DNA of 64,000 bases from Cyanoderma ruficeps (lineage: Eukaryota > Chordata > Aves > Passeriformes > Timaliidae): contig VZDJ01000063.1 in NCBI GenBank assembly GCA_008694505.1, forward strand, positions 3,050,339 through 3,114,338, read 5' to 3'. Below, piece after piece: positions 22,997-35,590 of this stretch (the first letter of the stretch is position 1; every line of letters begins with the position of its first letter). The position numbers were made by a program, and so were the translations under genes. The notes below the pieces were generated by a model that was not told the origin of the DNA, searched no databases, and worked only from the letters and a program-made list of their open reading frames with translations.

Positions 22997-25880
22997 TGTC
23001 ACTGCAGTCATTGGCCAAGGCTGGTGCCCAGTGTGCCAGGAGCTCCTGTGCCATGACCCCTCCGTCCCAGCAGGGACCAGGCAGTGACAGCTCTCCTGGC
23101 TGGCAGGGCTGGCACTTTGCAGATTCAGCTGATGATCATCTCGTGCCTTCCCACACAAACTGTCTCCCTTCATTTCCCCTGACAGCCAGGGCTGGTTTCC
23201 ATGGAGCTGCTTCATCCATACCTTTAGGAAACCCTTTTTTTTTTTTCTCTTCCCCTATAGACATAATTTGAGGTTTCTATGGCAACATCTCGGGAGGGAA
23301 AGGCTGTGATGTCTTCAGCAAGGCTGGAGTGATCCCTGGAACCCCCTGCGTGTGGCTGTGTGCTCCTGACACACATGATGGCACTGTTCCCTGCCCTATT
23401 CCTCATTCTGGAATTCTGGACCCTGTCTAATATGGTGAAAATAAAAAATAAAACAAACCAAAAACCTGAGTGACTGCCTGGCTTAATAAAGCTCAGACTC
23501 TGAAAGTCACAGGTCAACAAGGGGAAAAAAAATGGAATTTCAAGATTTGAGTTTAGCTGTGCCACGTGTGTAGCCATAAAGGTGTTTGAGATGAAAAAGG
23601 AATGGTGTCATGAACTTCATCCAATGGCAGTGAATATTCTAGGAGGATAGTGATTCCTTGAGATAAAAACCTTTGGGTTTTTATAGTTGAGGAGATTTGG
23701 AAGAAATATATTAAACATGAATGGTTTAATTAAATTTAATTTACTTGTGTATAAGTTTATATAAATTCCTATAAAACCTCCAAATGATTTTATATCTAGA
23801 GAAAAAGAGTTTAAAAGAAAAACTCCCAAGACTTTTGGGAGGAGGAAGGAAGTAAAATATTCACTGTAAATTCTGCAAAGGCCAGGACCAACAGAATTAT
23901 GTAATTTTGGGAGAAGCAGGAGGTGGAGTTGGTTTGTGTTGGAAGCAGAGCAGAGATCAGGAAATTGGAGCTAAAATGGCAGAGTCTGATTTGAGCCTCT
24001 GTGAGCAGTGGGGTTGATCTGGAAAATCTGGAAATCTGGTGGAAAATCTGTATTGGAGCTGATTAGAAAAGGACATTACACATTTTTGGAGAAAACGTGA
24101 GGGCAGGTCTTAAACTCCCTGAGAGAGAGGTTGGCCACATTCTTTCTTACAACACCCAGCTGCTTGAACTTTAATTTCTACTGACTGGGGAAGAATTTGT
24201 ATATTTAACAAAAACTTCTGATCTCTTTCTTGTGTCACCAAAGACAAAGAGTCAAGAGCAGCCACGTTCATGTTCCCACACCCTCCACAATTCCAGGGAT
24301 GTTTCATTCCTTCTGATCGAGGGGATGGCAGCTTTGGATTTCTGAACCGCATCCTGTGATTTTAACCTCCTGAAGATCCTCTGAAGAATTCTAGAGAAGG
24401 AAAAAGAGGGTAGAAACCCTCCCAAGGAAATTAGTCCTGCCTGTGTCACTCCAGTGATTTGGGGTTGCATTGCAGTGGAGTTAAGAGAGGAAAATGGAAA
24501 TGCTCTGCTAGTGACTCATCAACAGAGGGGAAATTCTGTCAAGATTTGTGAGTTTGGCTGAAGTGCTGAATTCACTGGAGTGTCTGGAGGTGGATCATCA
24601 ACTGCTGCATTAAAGAAATGATGTGAACCTTGGAGAATGTGAGCATCGAGTCTCCTGCTGGAAAACTGCAGCTCTTTTGTGTTCTTGTCAGTGGCTTTTT
24701 CTGGAGCTGGAGGTGACTAATGTGGAGAGTGACTCTGGAAGGGATCAGCTCAGCACCCATGTGAGTCTCTGCTGCTGGGATTGCTGACAGCTCCATCCAC
24801 ATCTTGTGTGCATTTTCATTTTCAGCAAGTGAAGAAACTTGTGGATGTCAGGGAAATTAATCCATAAACACCATAAATTTATGTCCAAAGAGGAGACAGA
24901 GGAGTCCTGGAACTTTATTCCAATAAAGGGAGAGCCCATGGGGCATTTCCCCTGGGGTCTCTCAGATTTTTAGAGGATGCAGCCTCCTTTTTATCCCAAT
25001 TTCCCAGCCCCATTTCCCTCTCTCTTTCCCCTTTGACTGAGGTACTTGAGAGGTCCAGACTTCCCAAATCACCCTTCCCAAATACAGACCCCTGCTAATG
25101 TGTACCCCCTTTTTATTTTCCTTGTGTCACTCAGTTGAATTCCTATGGAATTTATGGTCGTTCCCATTGTTCCTTTCATCCCTCAGTATCCAGTTTTATT
25201 TATCAGCAGACCCACAGTTTGTTTGGAAACAAACAAACAAATTTCATTTGTCATCCCTTTCATGTAGAAGCCAAATTCCTGCTGCAGCACCACTGATAAT
25301 CCCAGGGAGGTGGGAAGAAACCCCTTTTTATGAAGTTTTTACACATCTAGTCAGGCTGCTGATCCCTCCTGCAGGGGGAAAGGAGGTGTGGAATTACTGT
25401 TTGCTCCTGAAAAATCGTGTCTCTAATGTTCTCTGTGTCAGATGAGCCCTTCTCACGTCTCTTTGTTGTCTGTCCCAATAACAGCTGCCGCAGACACGTG
25501 GCTCCTTAGGGGAGGCACCATGTGGGGGACACATCAGGATGTCACCAGGACATTCCTGAGACCCACCTGGCAGCTGCTGGTGCTCCTGGTGCTCCTGGCA
25601 GCTGCAGGAGGAGCAGTTGGTGCTGCAGCTGAGCTCGCTGAAACACCAGGGCAAGCCCTTGAATTTCCTGTAGATCAGGGCCAGAGTTGTCATAAATGTG
25701 AATTTCATTGGTCACAGCCTTGTTTGCTGCCTCTGGCTCTGACACGGCTCCTGGGGTGCTGCTGGGAAGGGAATCATGGATTCTCCTGCCTGATTCTCCT
25801 TCTTTACCCAGCAGCATTTCCCATGATCTGCTGATCCTCCAATTTCCCCCTCCCTCTTTTCTGTCCATCCTGGGTGTGCC
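22997..25880. other. Intergenic or intron-like DNA, no gene seen
   Basis: No splice-bounded coding block is found. The open frames at 25440-25870 overlap antisense and reach into the following LTR-like element, and are treated as chance. Confidence 0.45.
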
Positions 25881-25882
25881 TC

Positions 25883-26575
25883 TGTCCTGGTTTGGAAAGA
25901 CAGGTGTCTGCCAGGGGAAGCCGGAGCCTCCCTTGGAATGGAGAATGGAAACCCCCTCCCTCTGAATTATTATAATTTTGAAATTAAGGGACTCTCAGGC
26001 AAAGATATGGGAATAGGAAGAACAGTTCGTTATGAGGAAAATTAAAATAAAAATGCAGCAGTACAAAATAAAACCCCTGCCAGAGTCAGAGCACAGCCTG
26101 ACCCCCTGTTGTTGCTCAGGGTGTTGGTGTCAGTCCAGCCCAGCCCTCCTGCAGTGACAGATGTGGTTCTGGTGGAGCAATGATCCTGGAGAAGGGTGGA
26201 GTTTCCCTCTGAAGGTCCAGTGGTGCTGGGATGGGTCTGGTCTCCCTCTGGGAATCCAGTGCAGACAGGCTGTGCTGCTGTTCTGAATCCCAGCTTTGAT
26301 CCAGGTGGGAATGCTGGGCTCCTCCCCCTGGGTGGAGCCTCTCCCATGGGATGATGGAATTGTCTCAGCCCTGCAGTGAGCCTGGATGGCCCATGGACAG
26401 CAGATCTCCCCTGGAGGGAGGATGGGTCCTGGAAGGGATAAAGAACACGGCCCCAGCTGGTTTAACAGCTGGTGATGGAACACACACTGCTGGTTACATC
26501 CTGCAGTGCAACCTCAGAGAGCCTCCCCTCCCTCTAGAACCCCCACAGGTCTCAGAGGGGCTGGGATAAATGACT
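25883..26575. mobile_element. LTR-retrotransposon-derived sequence (songbird ERV-like)
   Basis: The block opens with TGTCCTGGTTTGGAAAGACA followed by GGTGTCTGCC. I recognise this terminal motif as a common songbird endogenous-retrovirus LTR end, from memory and not from a search. It continues with an AAATTAAGGGACTCTCAGGC segment, an A-rich stretch with AATAAAA, and GC-rich sequence to about 26575. The right boundary is uncertain and no internal gag, pol or env sequence is visible. By its terminal motif it probably lies in minus orientation, but this is not proven. Confidence 0.5.
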
Positions 26576-27572
26576 TTTTGGCAGAGGTTTTCCCAATGGA
26601 CATGGCCAAAGGCGACTGCCCAAGTCCTCTGTTGAGTGTTTAACCCCCTAAGTGCTGCTCCACCACGTGCGTTTCACACTGGCTGTTAGAGATGTGCACT
26701 CTGCTGGGCGTTTATTGTGTAAAAATGACAATTTTAGTTCAAAAACAACAACAAAAACCCCCCAGCTACCAGAAACAAAAGTGTGACTAGAGGATGTGCA
26801 GCAGTGATTGTTGATTGTAACTTGAAGGAGTTTTTTATACAGAAAAACAGCAGTTTCCTTGAAATGTTTGTGAAGGAAACTGCAATAAATGTGGAGGAGT
26901 TTGCTGCTGGAATCGGAGTGTCAGTGCTAAACAGAAAAAGAATTGCTGTGTTATGTAGGTCAGTTTTGTAGAACATTGCTTCTTGGGCAGGGCTGTGCAG
27001 AGGAAATGATGGATGTGGTTGTGCAGGTTGTAAATACCAGTCTCCAGTAGAATTACTGGAATTATAAACATGTCAGAGGCTTTTTTATCCTCAGAAATAA
27101 GCTCAGTAGTGAGTCCTTCTTGTCACAGATGGAATTGCTCAGAAAAATGTGATGGGATCTCTTGAATGTGAGTTCATCTAAGCCCGTTGCTGCAATTGAT
27201 ATTCACATCTTTTAGCTCATTAGTGACCTCTTAGAGTGAAATAATGGATTTGTCCCTTTCTATTATAACTAGCTCAAATTTTATTCTGAATTCCTGCAGT
27301 TATTGACCTGGGAGATAAATGTGATTTTCTACATTGCTTAGAGACCTCAGAGTTGTGCGTAAACCCTGTGCTGTAGGTGCTTCTCATTGGCCCCTGTGAG
27401 CAGGTCACACCTAAATTACAAACCTCAATCTGAGATATCCAAACTGTGCCCTGAGAATGGGGCAGGTCAGTGTCACATCCTCTGCTGTCCCAGCTGGGAA
27501 CAGCTCCCTGTGGAATGGAGCCTGTGCTGCTTCCACTGTCCTGGCAGCTCTGGGGTCAGCTCTGCTGCTGGG
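26576..27572. other. No gene seen
   Basis: Ordinary non-coding sequence between two LTR-derived segments. It may include further degraded element sequence that cannot be delimited by eye. Confidence 0.4.
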
Positions 27573-27911
27573 TGTCATTGTAGGACATGAGAGAAAGATG
27601 AGAGACTCCAAATAGTTCAGAAGGCAAAGAGCATAGAAAAAAGGCTTTATTGTTTAATTCTTGCTACCTTTTATAAGGTGTTCCCATACAGACTTAACAT
27701 GGTTGGGGAATAGGAACGACACCTCTCTGATCCCACTGGTTAAACTGGAGAAACAGCAAAACACCACCTGGAGAAAGATTGCTCTGAGAAAGGAGAGTTG
27801 TTTGCCAAGATTGTTTTGAGGAGAAGCTTTTTTGAGAAATTTTTCCTTGGGAAAATGTTAGCAGCTGCTAGCAGGGTAAAATCTCTCAGACCCAGAAATA
27901 TCAGGCCCACA
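27573..27911 (-). mobile_element. Solo LTR, copy 1
   Basis: Read on the minus strand, the element starts TGTGGGCCTGATATTTCTGG and ends in CA at 27573, giving canonical TG...CA ends and about 339 bp. It has a TATAAAA box (complement near 27668-27675) and an AATAAA poly(A) signal (complement TTTATT at 27646-27651), as expected for an LTR. Flanks GCTGGG (27567-27572) and GGTGGG (27912-27917) match at five of six bases, consistent with a decayed 6-bp target duplication. No internal proviral sequence is present, so it is a solo LTR. A relative lies at 56690-57013. Confidence 0.85.
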
Positions 27912-28229
27912 GGTGGGGAAGGGGCTGGGATGCACTGGCTGAGCCCCTGTTATCCCACAAACAGCTCCAACGCCTTTCCAGGGATTTTGTGTCACACTGA
28001 GAGGGAACACTGCAGTGTTGTGCTCTAATTTCACCTCTCCATTTGCCTCCCCCCTCTGTGGATGTCCTTATTTAAGAGTGTTTCGGTATTATTTTTTTTA
28101 AAGGTCCTTTCGGACCAGTAATTCGTGATTTCCTATTCTTCTGGTCTTAATTTTTTGCTGTAGGTTCATTAGAGAAAATGACTTGTGGAAGCACCTGCTG
28201 AGAAATTGTGTTCCTACCAGGCTGCCCTC

Positions 28230-28372
28230 AGTAAACATCCAATTCCTGCAGTAAACATCCAATTCCTGCAGTAAACATCCAATTCCTGCAGTAAATACCC
28301 AACTCCTGTAGTGAATATCCAATCCCTGCAGTAAATATCCAGTTCCTGCAGTAAACATCCAATCCCTGCAGT
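28230..28372. repeat. Seven-copy minisatellite, 20 bp
   Basis: The unit is AGTAAACATCCAATTCCTGC. The first three copies are essentially identical and later ones carry substitutions (ATACCCAACTC, ATATCCAGTTC). Open minus-strand frames through it repeat every 60 bp and are repeat artefacts. Confidence 0.95.
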
Positions 28373-31300
28373 TGCCTTTGAGTCTGATGTGGGAAAAATG
28401 GGATGGAGATTCCGTGATTGCTGCAGATCTCCCCTCACTGGCCAGTGCTGGGTGTGTGCTCCCAGGACTGGGCTGTGTGCTCACTCCCCCAGAGAACAGC
28501 TGGATTTCCTGGAGCTGAGAACCTCAGCTCTCCACGAATTCCTGCTGCAGAGAGTCGAGGCTGACAGATGATGATTATTTTTGTTTGTGTGACAGGAACC
28601 TTCTGGATGTCTGGAGCAGATGCTGTTGAATCCTCATTTCTTGAGGGGGAGAGATTCAGCCTGCTCATCCATCTGTCTGGGCTTCTGCCTCCTCATTAGG
28701 TGCTCTGAATTTGGGAATAAATGGGCAGATTGTTGGGCTTTGAGCTGCCTGGGGATGCATTTTTACGTCTTAGGCACACAGCTCTTTGTACATTCAATTT
28801 ATCTGCCCATTCCTAACCTTGGAAAAATCCTATAATAACTCCTGCACAGCACTGGGTTCCACTGAGCACAAGGACCTTGTAAGAGCAATTAGCAATTAGT
28901 CTGATCCCTGTTTTGGTTCCAGCTGGGATAAAATTCTGTCCTAAAATTCAATTTGGGACCATCCCAAAAACTTGCCGTGGCAGTGGAAATTTCTCTGAAA
29001 TTTGGTGAAAGTTCTGTAAAATTCAAGGATTATCTGAGCTATGACTGTGCAGGAACCAAGCCTGTGAGCACACACAAATCCCTTTCCTCTCCATGCCCCA
29101 GTTTTTTTAGGTAAAAGCTGGTAAAATTATTAATTGCTTTTCCCATTTAATTACCTGAATTATTAATTACCTATGCTGTACTGGAGAGGGAAGCTTAATT
29201 CACCATCTGCAAACTCTCCCTGGGATTGTGATAATAATTCTTTGTATGGTCCAAGCAAATGCTTGAAGCTCCTGAGCTGCTTTCAACATGGTTAAACCCG
29301 GGGAGAACTCAGAAACACACTCAGAGGTGACTGCAGAGACAATTTCACATCTTTATTTGTAGATCAAAGATGCAACAGGTCCAGTCTTTTAGGGATGAAA
29401 TTCAGGATTATTCTCTTGGAGGCGGAAGAAAAAGAAAATCAACAGATCCCCCAAAGTGAACGGATCTGCTGCTTTCTTGGTACACAAATGATTGTTTAAA
29501 TAAAAAAGTTTTACCTGTAAGAACTGCCTTGAGCAGTTGGAAGTCACCCAGCTTTCAGTACCACTGTAACTATGCCTGATTATAAATCCCATTGGTTATT
29601 TTAGACCCAAATCAGCCACTTAGATCAGCCGTGTGCCTTAGATTTAATTATTGCATGTTATTCACGCTGATGTGCGAGGTAATTGCCAGATTCCAGTGTA
29701 TTAAAAAAGACATTTATCTGATTCTTCACTGAGTTTCCACTTACTGGGCCTTTTCTTTCTGTTTAATATCAGCTTTTTTTATTACAGCCTTGCAAAGGTG
29801 TCATTGTGCAGCTCAGCCCGAGGCGAAGTGACGAGAGGCGCAGGAAGATGAGTTTTTAGAAAATAATCCTGTAAATGTCATTGTTTGCTCAGATCTAATA
29901 GTGGCTGGCTGGGAAGAAGTGGGAGCGAAAGAGCACGGAGGCGAAAATGAGTGGCAGATGTATTTATAACTAATGAAAAGATCCTGCAAGGAGCTCAGCA
30001 TTCATCCCTGCAGAGGTTATTGACTCAGATCCCGAGTCTGGGCTGAATAATTTTCTAACTTAGAACTTGGAAAACCTGAATTTGTGGCTCAAAGGTCTCG
30101 TCCCTGCCTGCCTTCCAACTCTGTTCCAAATGGAGTGGCATCGTTTGGAATTGGCTTTTTTCCTGCCTTGGTTTAAGATGGAATTTGAACATAAATTTGT
30201 GTCCTTTCATTTAGGAACTTGCCCATGCCTGGAAATCATGGTAAACACACAGCAGTGGCTGTGAAATTTGGTAGGAGCTATAAACAATAAAAAACAGAGA
30301 CAGAAACAGCAGAGGTGCAATATTGAAGTAGCCAGATTTATGTTGAGGTTGAGAATATTTCCCTGTTGCCTGCAAATTGAGTTATGGTTCAGACAGGGTA
30401 GGAGAGAAATTGCCATCATGTGTTTGTCAGAATTGGAGAATTCTGAGAATTAAAGCTCAGCAAACAATGGTGGCAACCCCCCAGCCCGAATTTAATAAAG
30501 AAAAAAAAAGGGCAGTGAGTTTGTCAGACACATGAATTATTCATTTTCAGCAAAAGAGATTTTCTAGCTCACAAGCAGCTGGATCCCAGTGTCTGCCTTA
30601 GGTCTGGCAGGAGAAGCAAGAAGGAATTTCTTATTTTCTGTTTTCCACCTTGAAAATGGGCGCTTGCTCTGCACTGAAGTCACTCTTGTTGGTGACAGGA
30701 CATGGAATTTTCAGCTCCCAGAACCCTGGAAATCTCCTGGACTGTATGTTCTGAGAGATTTTTGAGCTCACCACGTGCCTTATGTTCTTTCTTAAATTAA
30801 ATTTGCACAGTTCCAATACATCAGGCAGTGCTTAATCTCAATGTTATCTGGAAGGAAATGGAGACAGAATGTGAAATGTCTTTCTCTGAAGGACAAAGGA
30901 GTAAAATGTAGGAACTCTGATACTCAGACTCTCAGCAAGAGTATAACCATACCTCCTCTGCTTGGCTTTAAGGAAAAATAAAGCTTTTTTGGGGTAGTTC
31001 TCCTCAGAAGTTACACTGGTGGCAAAGCTGAGTTGCTGAGATTTACAGGGCAGGTGAGGTTGTGTGTGGTGTTCCCTCTGACAGGTAAAACCTCTTGGTG
31101 CTGCTCAAACAAAACATCATTTCTGGGTACAAATCTCGATGTATAAAAACAGGAATTACCATTGTTTAATGCGATTTTAAACCCCAAGCAGCTGGAGAAG
31201 CATCACCTGTTGGCTTCTCTTGCTGCTCATTTGTTAAAAGGAAAGAAAAGGGGAAAACAAAATTCTTTTATTTGATGGTTATTAGTGGAGTGTGTAGCTC

Positions 31301-31660
31301 TGGGGATACTCGGAATGGAGTCCTGCTGGGCACTTCAGTGTGAGCTCCCCAGAGCTCCTGGCTCTGACCTCAATCGAGATTCTCTGCAGAGCTTGACCTT
31401 GTTTTCCCCAAGAGCCTCACTGGAACATAAAAATGATAATTTTGGGGAAAAAAAAAGCAGATTTCTGGTAACACAGCCTGACAGCTCCAAGGCATCCCAT
31501 TAAATGATGACCGTTCTATTAAACAATATCCTCAGCAGCTGCTGGGATCTGGGTCAGAGGGAGGCTTTGGCACTGAAGCTGTGTGTGTTTATTGAGATTA
31601 TTTACAACCTGTGCCAGCAGGGGAACCCACCCCGGGCATCCTTGGCAAAGGAAAACACAG
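28373..31660. other. Intergenic or intron-like DNA, no gene seen
   Basis: No supported gene. A minus-strand AATAAA at about 29353-29358 (plus-strand CTTTATTTG) is isolated and cannot be tied to a transcript. Confidence 0.45.
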
Positions 31661-32025
31661 GAAAACAAAGGGAAATCATTGCTGGGAGGATGCAGCCAGG
31701 AAGGTGGTGTTTGTTTGGGCAATAGCTGGGGTTATTTTTAAAATATTCATGATTCGCTGCTTTTTTCTGGTGTTTCACACCCGCAGGTGCACACTGGGGT
31801 TTAAATTCCTGCCCCAGGAATTCAGTTCAGTGAATTCTGGTTGAAAACAAAGGGAAATCATTGCTGGGAAGATGCAGCCAGGAGGGCAGTGTTCATTTGG
31901 GCAATAGCTGTGGTTGTGTTTAAGATATTCAGGATTCACTGTGCTTCTCTGGTGTTTCACACCTGCAGGGGCACACTCAGGTTAAAGCTCCTGCCCCAGA
32001 AATTCAGTTCAGTGAATTCTGGCAG
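31661..32025. repeat. Tandem duplication, 182-bp period
   Basis: GAAAACAAAGGGAAATCATT begins at 31661 and again at 31843. Shared blocks follow in the same order: GATGCAGCCAGGA, GGGCAATAGCTG, CTGGTGTTTCACAC, and a closing AATTCAGTTCAGTGAATTCT. The copies are diverged by many point changes, so the duplication is not recent. Confidence 0.93.
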
Positions 32026-32950
32026 TACAGGATAAATGAGATTTCCTTTGTGACAGAGCTTTTCCACACTCCTTTAGGGTATTCTCAGCCTGGCTGGAGA
32101 TCGTTAGTTATCTCTAGATAGATGCTGCAGGTGAGGGAATGCCTCACATACACTGTTCCATGCTTTATAACATACACTGTTAGAAAAATGTGGATATTTT
32201 ATACAAACCAGAACCACGGGGATGAGTTTTCTCTGTACATATTTCACGCACCAAACGTGTTTTTTGGCACGTAACACACATCAACAAACAGACATTTGTC
32301 TGTGTTCTGATATGTGAGCACTGGATGGATGCTGGGGGGGTGGGGAGCTGCCTTTGGGTGGCTTCATTTCCACACCCCAAGTGCAGGATCAGGGGTGGGA
32401 ATGGCACAGGCAGCTGGAGGAGAAGGGTTTTCAGTTGTCCACAGAGTAATTTTTCAAATGGATCTTGGAGGGACGGTGAGGAATGCTGACAGTTGTCCTC
32501 AGGCATTTGCTTAATTGGAGGCACAGGCTCCAGCAGCTTTGCTGCAGTTGTGAGGTTTGAGGTGATGGACAGGAATTGTATTTATTATAAATTTATATAT
32601 ATTTAGTAAAGAAATGAGTTTACAAATCATAGGAAAGAACCTCTTCTGTTCCTCTGTCTCTTTAGCGGCTCTTGGGAGTTCAGAGATAGTTTTGGTGGTT
32701 TCCATTTGGCCTTGTGCAGAATAAATCATTTCCTGGAATAAAACTTAAGTCCCTTACCCGGTATTTCTGTAGGACAAAGATGTGTTCTTCCTCTTGAAAT
32801 TCCACCAAGAAAGACAATGACACTCATTTCAGGATTGTTTTTTGTCTTAAACATAAGACAGAAATCAGAAATACTCCAGAACACTGCACTTCCAACCATG
32901 CTGTTGGTAGCAAACCATGACCCAGAGGTGACAGGCTCAGCTGTAGAGCC
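32026..32950. other. No gene seen
   Basis: Ordinary non-coding composition. A G-run is present at 32333-32341. Confidence 0.45.
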
Positions 32951-32951
32951 C

Positions 32952-33028
32952 TGGCTTTCCTGGATCTGAATTTCCTGGATGTGAATTTCCTGGATCTGGC
33001 TTTCCTAGATCTGAATTTCCTGGATCAG
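32952..33028. repeat. Short ~15-bp tandem repeat
   Basis: About five units of the type TTTCCTGGATCTGAA (variants TGGATGTGAA, TAGATCTGAA) run head to tail. Confidence 0.85.
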
Positions 33029-33029
33029 C

Positions 33030-34485
33030 CAGGGCAGCAGCAGGGAAGGCACTGCCAGGAACAAGTCCCAGCTCTGTGCCAGACACGAATGTAAATTGGA
33101 GTCGGGGCAATCCAGCATTGCCAAAGCACCTGGTGGGTTTTGTTCTGAGCTGAAACAAAGGCTCACGTCACCCCTGGTTATGGGATGCAGGAGCTGAAAT
33201 TCCATCCTCAGTTGTGCTGATCAGGGCAAGCCTTTTCAGACTGGCTGCTCTTTGTAGAAATAATTTGCTGCATCTTCCTGGAATGAGAAATCAGTGATCT
33301 TGTGAGAGCCTCAATTGCTGGCCTGGAGGGTGTTGTGTAACAAAACCTTCCTTCTTCTTTAACTTGGGAAATATTTGTTCTGTCCAGGTGCTGAATGGAA
33401 GCAAAGCTGGCTGTTCCTGGCTGGTGGAGCAGGGATTTTACCTGGAGAGGGGAAATGCATTGTTCAGAGCCCTTTTGTACTCCCAGGCTTGTCCTCCTGA
33501 GCTGTGATCCATTAGGTCAGTGCTGTGCAGGGACAGGAATTCCACGGGATTCCTTCACACATCTTGGACCAAACCCAGGCTCCAACGGGAATTCACTCTA
33601 ATGGATCACCCTCTGTCCTGTGATGGACAGATTCTAATTAATCCTCAGTCCCCTCATTAGATTTAGGAGAAGAAATGAGCTTCCCTTGTTGATGCTCAAG
33701 CAGAATCACTTGATCAGGGTGAGCAGGCAGCGCCAAACAATTCCCTTCACTTCTAAAATGTGAAGAGAGCTCAGACTGTCAAACAGGTTCAGAAACCTGT
33801 GCCCTGCTGCTGTCTCCTGATGGATTCTCACTGCCAAACCATGACATTGATTTAATTTGTATTGTTTGCTATCTTTGGCTCTGCTGTCCCCTTGAACTTG
33901 GAGAGAGAACAGCGCCTAGAGAAATTAACTGTGAAAGTTCTGCCCTAATGCTGAGAAAATGCTCCATGTGCTGAGCTGTTGGAATCACATCTGACAGCTC
34001 CTGGAATTCTGGGGGGGATGTGGAACATCTGGGGGGTGCTGCTGTGCACGAGGTCAGAGCTGAAGTGCCTGGTGAAGGTGGTGCTCTCCCAGCAACAATT
34101 CATGGGCTGGAGCCTTTAATGGCTGTTGCTGACATGGGAATTGCTCCTTGTGAAAGGGAAGGCACAAATAGATATTAATCTCCAATTAATACCTTCTCTA
34201 AGTACAGAACATCTATATAAATCAACCCCTGAGGCAGCCCTTTTTTCCCATCTTTTCAAAGATGGGCAGGGACCAATATGTGATAGAATAAATATTCATC
34301 ACGTTCTGGCTCAAACAGCAGAGATTGGGCACAAATTGTCACCCACAAGGTTGAGGATGGCAAGGCTGTGATCCCAGCAGGAGCTGAGAGCTGCTGCTCC
34401 CAATTCTTTGGGCTGTGTGACCTCCTGAGATGCACTTGGCACTTGTGGGCACTGGGACTACAGGCCCATATAGCAACTTCCAGTA
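33030..34485. other. No gene seen
   Basis: No splice-bounded ORF or recognisable repeat in this stretch. Confidence 0.45.
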
Positions 34486-34489
34486 ATGT

Positions 34490-34790
34490 TAAGTTATATT
34501 TTATTACTTTGGTATTCTTTTAATGCTAAGTTCTATTAAGACAAATTTCTGTCAAATTTAAATGTCGTTTAGTTTAAGCAAGGTAAAGTTTAAGTGTTGC
34601 TCAGTTTAAATTACATTCTGTTAAGTTTTGGCCTTATTAAGTTTAGGTTAAATTTTAGTGATATTACTATAAAGTTCTATTAAGTTTAACTTTTGTGAAG
34701 TTTAAGTGATATTAGATTTACGTTCTGTTCATGTAAAGTTTTGTTACCTGTAAGTTTTATTAAGTTAATGTAGTTTATGGGCACGCATAA
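34490..34790. repeat. Irregular AT-rich region built of AAGTTT/AAGTTC motifs
   Basis: TTAAGTTT, TAAGTTCTATTAAG, AAAGTTT and related short words recur about every 10-25 bp without a fixed period. The stretch is nearly free of CpG. It looks like a decayed minisatellite or AT-rich satellite-like DNA and holds no coding sequence. Confidence 0.55.
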
Positions 34791-35385
34791 CTAAACATTA
34801 CTATGTTCACCCCTGCTTTTAATTCAGAGGGCAAAACCCAGATAAATTCAAGTTCTACACCAGAAAGAATTGATACAATTCATCCAAAAGCTGTTTTCCC
34901 CACTGACTGGAGTTTTAATTGAAATATTGCACTGAGGAGGGGAAAAATTGAGGCGAGCACGAGCCAGAGGAATGTGTGACCCTCTCTTTGTCCCAGACTG
35001 TCGCTGCTGTTTCTTGCCTGTGAAATTTGTGTCATCTGCCTGGGAGCAGTGCTGGGGTTCCAGAAAACAACACGTGCAGGGATCAGGTGTCACCCAGCCC
35101 AGCCTGCTCCAGGGACAGCTGCTGGCAGGGAGGGCAGAGCTGGAGGGCACTGAAATAAGAATTTACTCATCAGGCTCTCGTCTGTCACATTGTAATAGAA
35201 CTCATCTAATTTAATGTGAAAAATGCAAAACATGAGTGAAACCCCTGTTTGAGATCCAGCTCCAAAGAGAATGTGTGTTCTTGCAGAAGGATGTAAGAAT
35301 GTGAAAGTGAATGTGAAAGTAAATGTGGATAAATGTATTGATGTATTGGTTTTTAATTTAAAAATCATGAAATTACTCCAGAATT

Positions 35386-35590
35386 TTCATGAAAACATCC
35401 CCCAACCAATACCACCACCACAACCACCACCAAAAAAACCCTCAAGCAAACAACCAAAAAACCAGGAAAAAAAACCCCCACAAAAACAAACAAACAAACC
35501 CACCAAAAAACCCAAAAACAAAAATCCAAAACCAAAACACAAACCCCAAACCCAACAAACCAATAAACAGGAAAACCCAAAAAAAGCTCC
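35386..35590. repeat. A/C-only low-complexity tract
   Basis: Over about 200 bp the + strand is almost entirely A and C (CCACCACCACAACC, AAACAAACAAACCC and similar), with very few G or T. All three forward frames are open because stop codons need T, so the ORFs here mean nothing. Similar but shorter tracts lie at 3430-3525 and 12720-12775. Confidence 0.9.
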
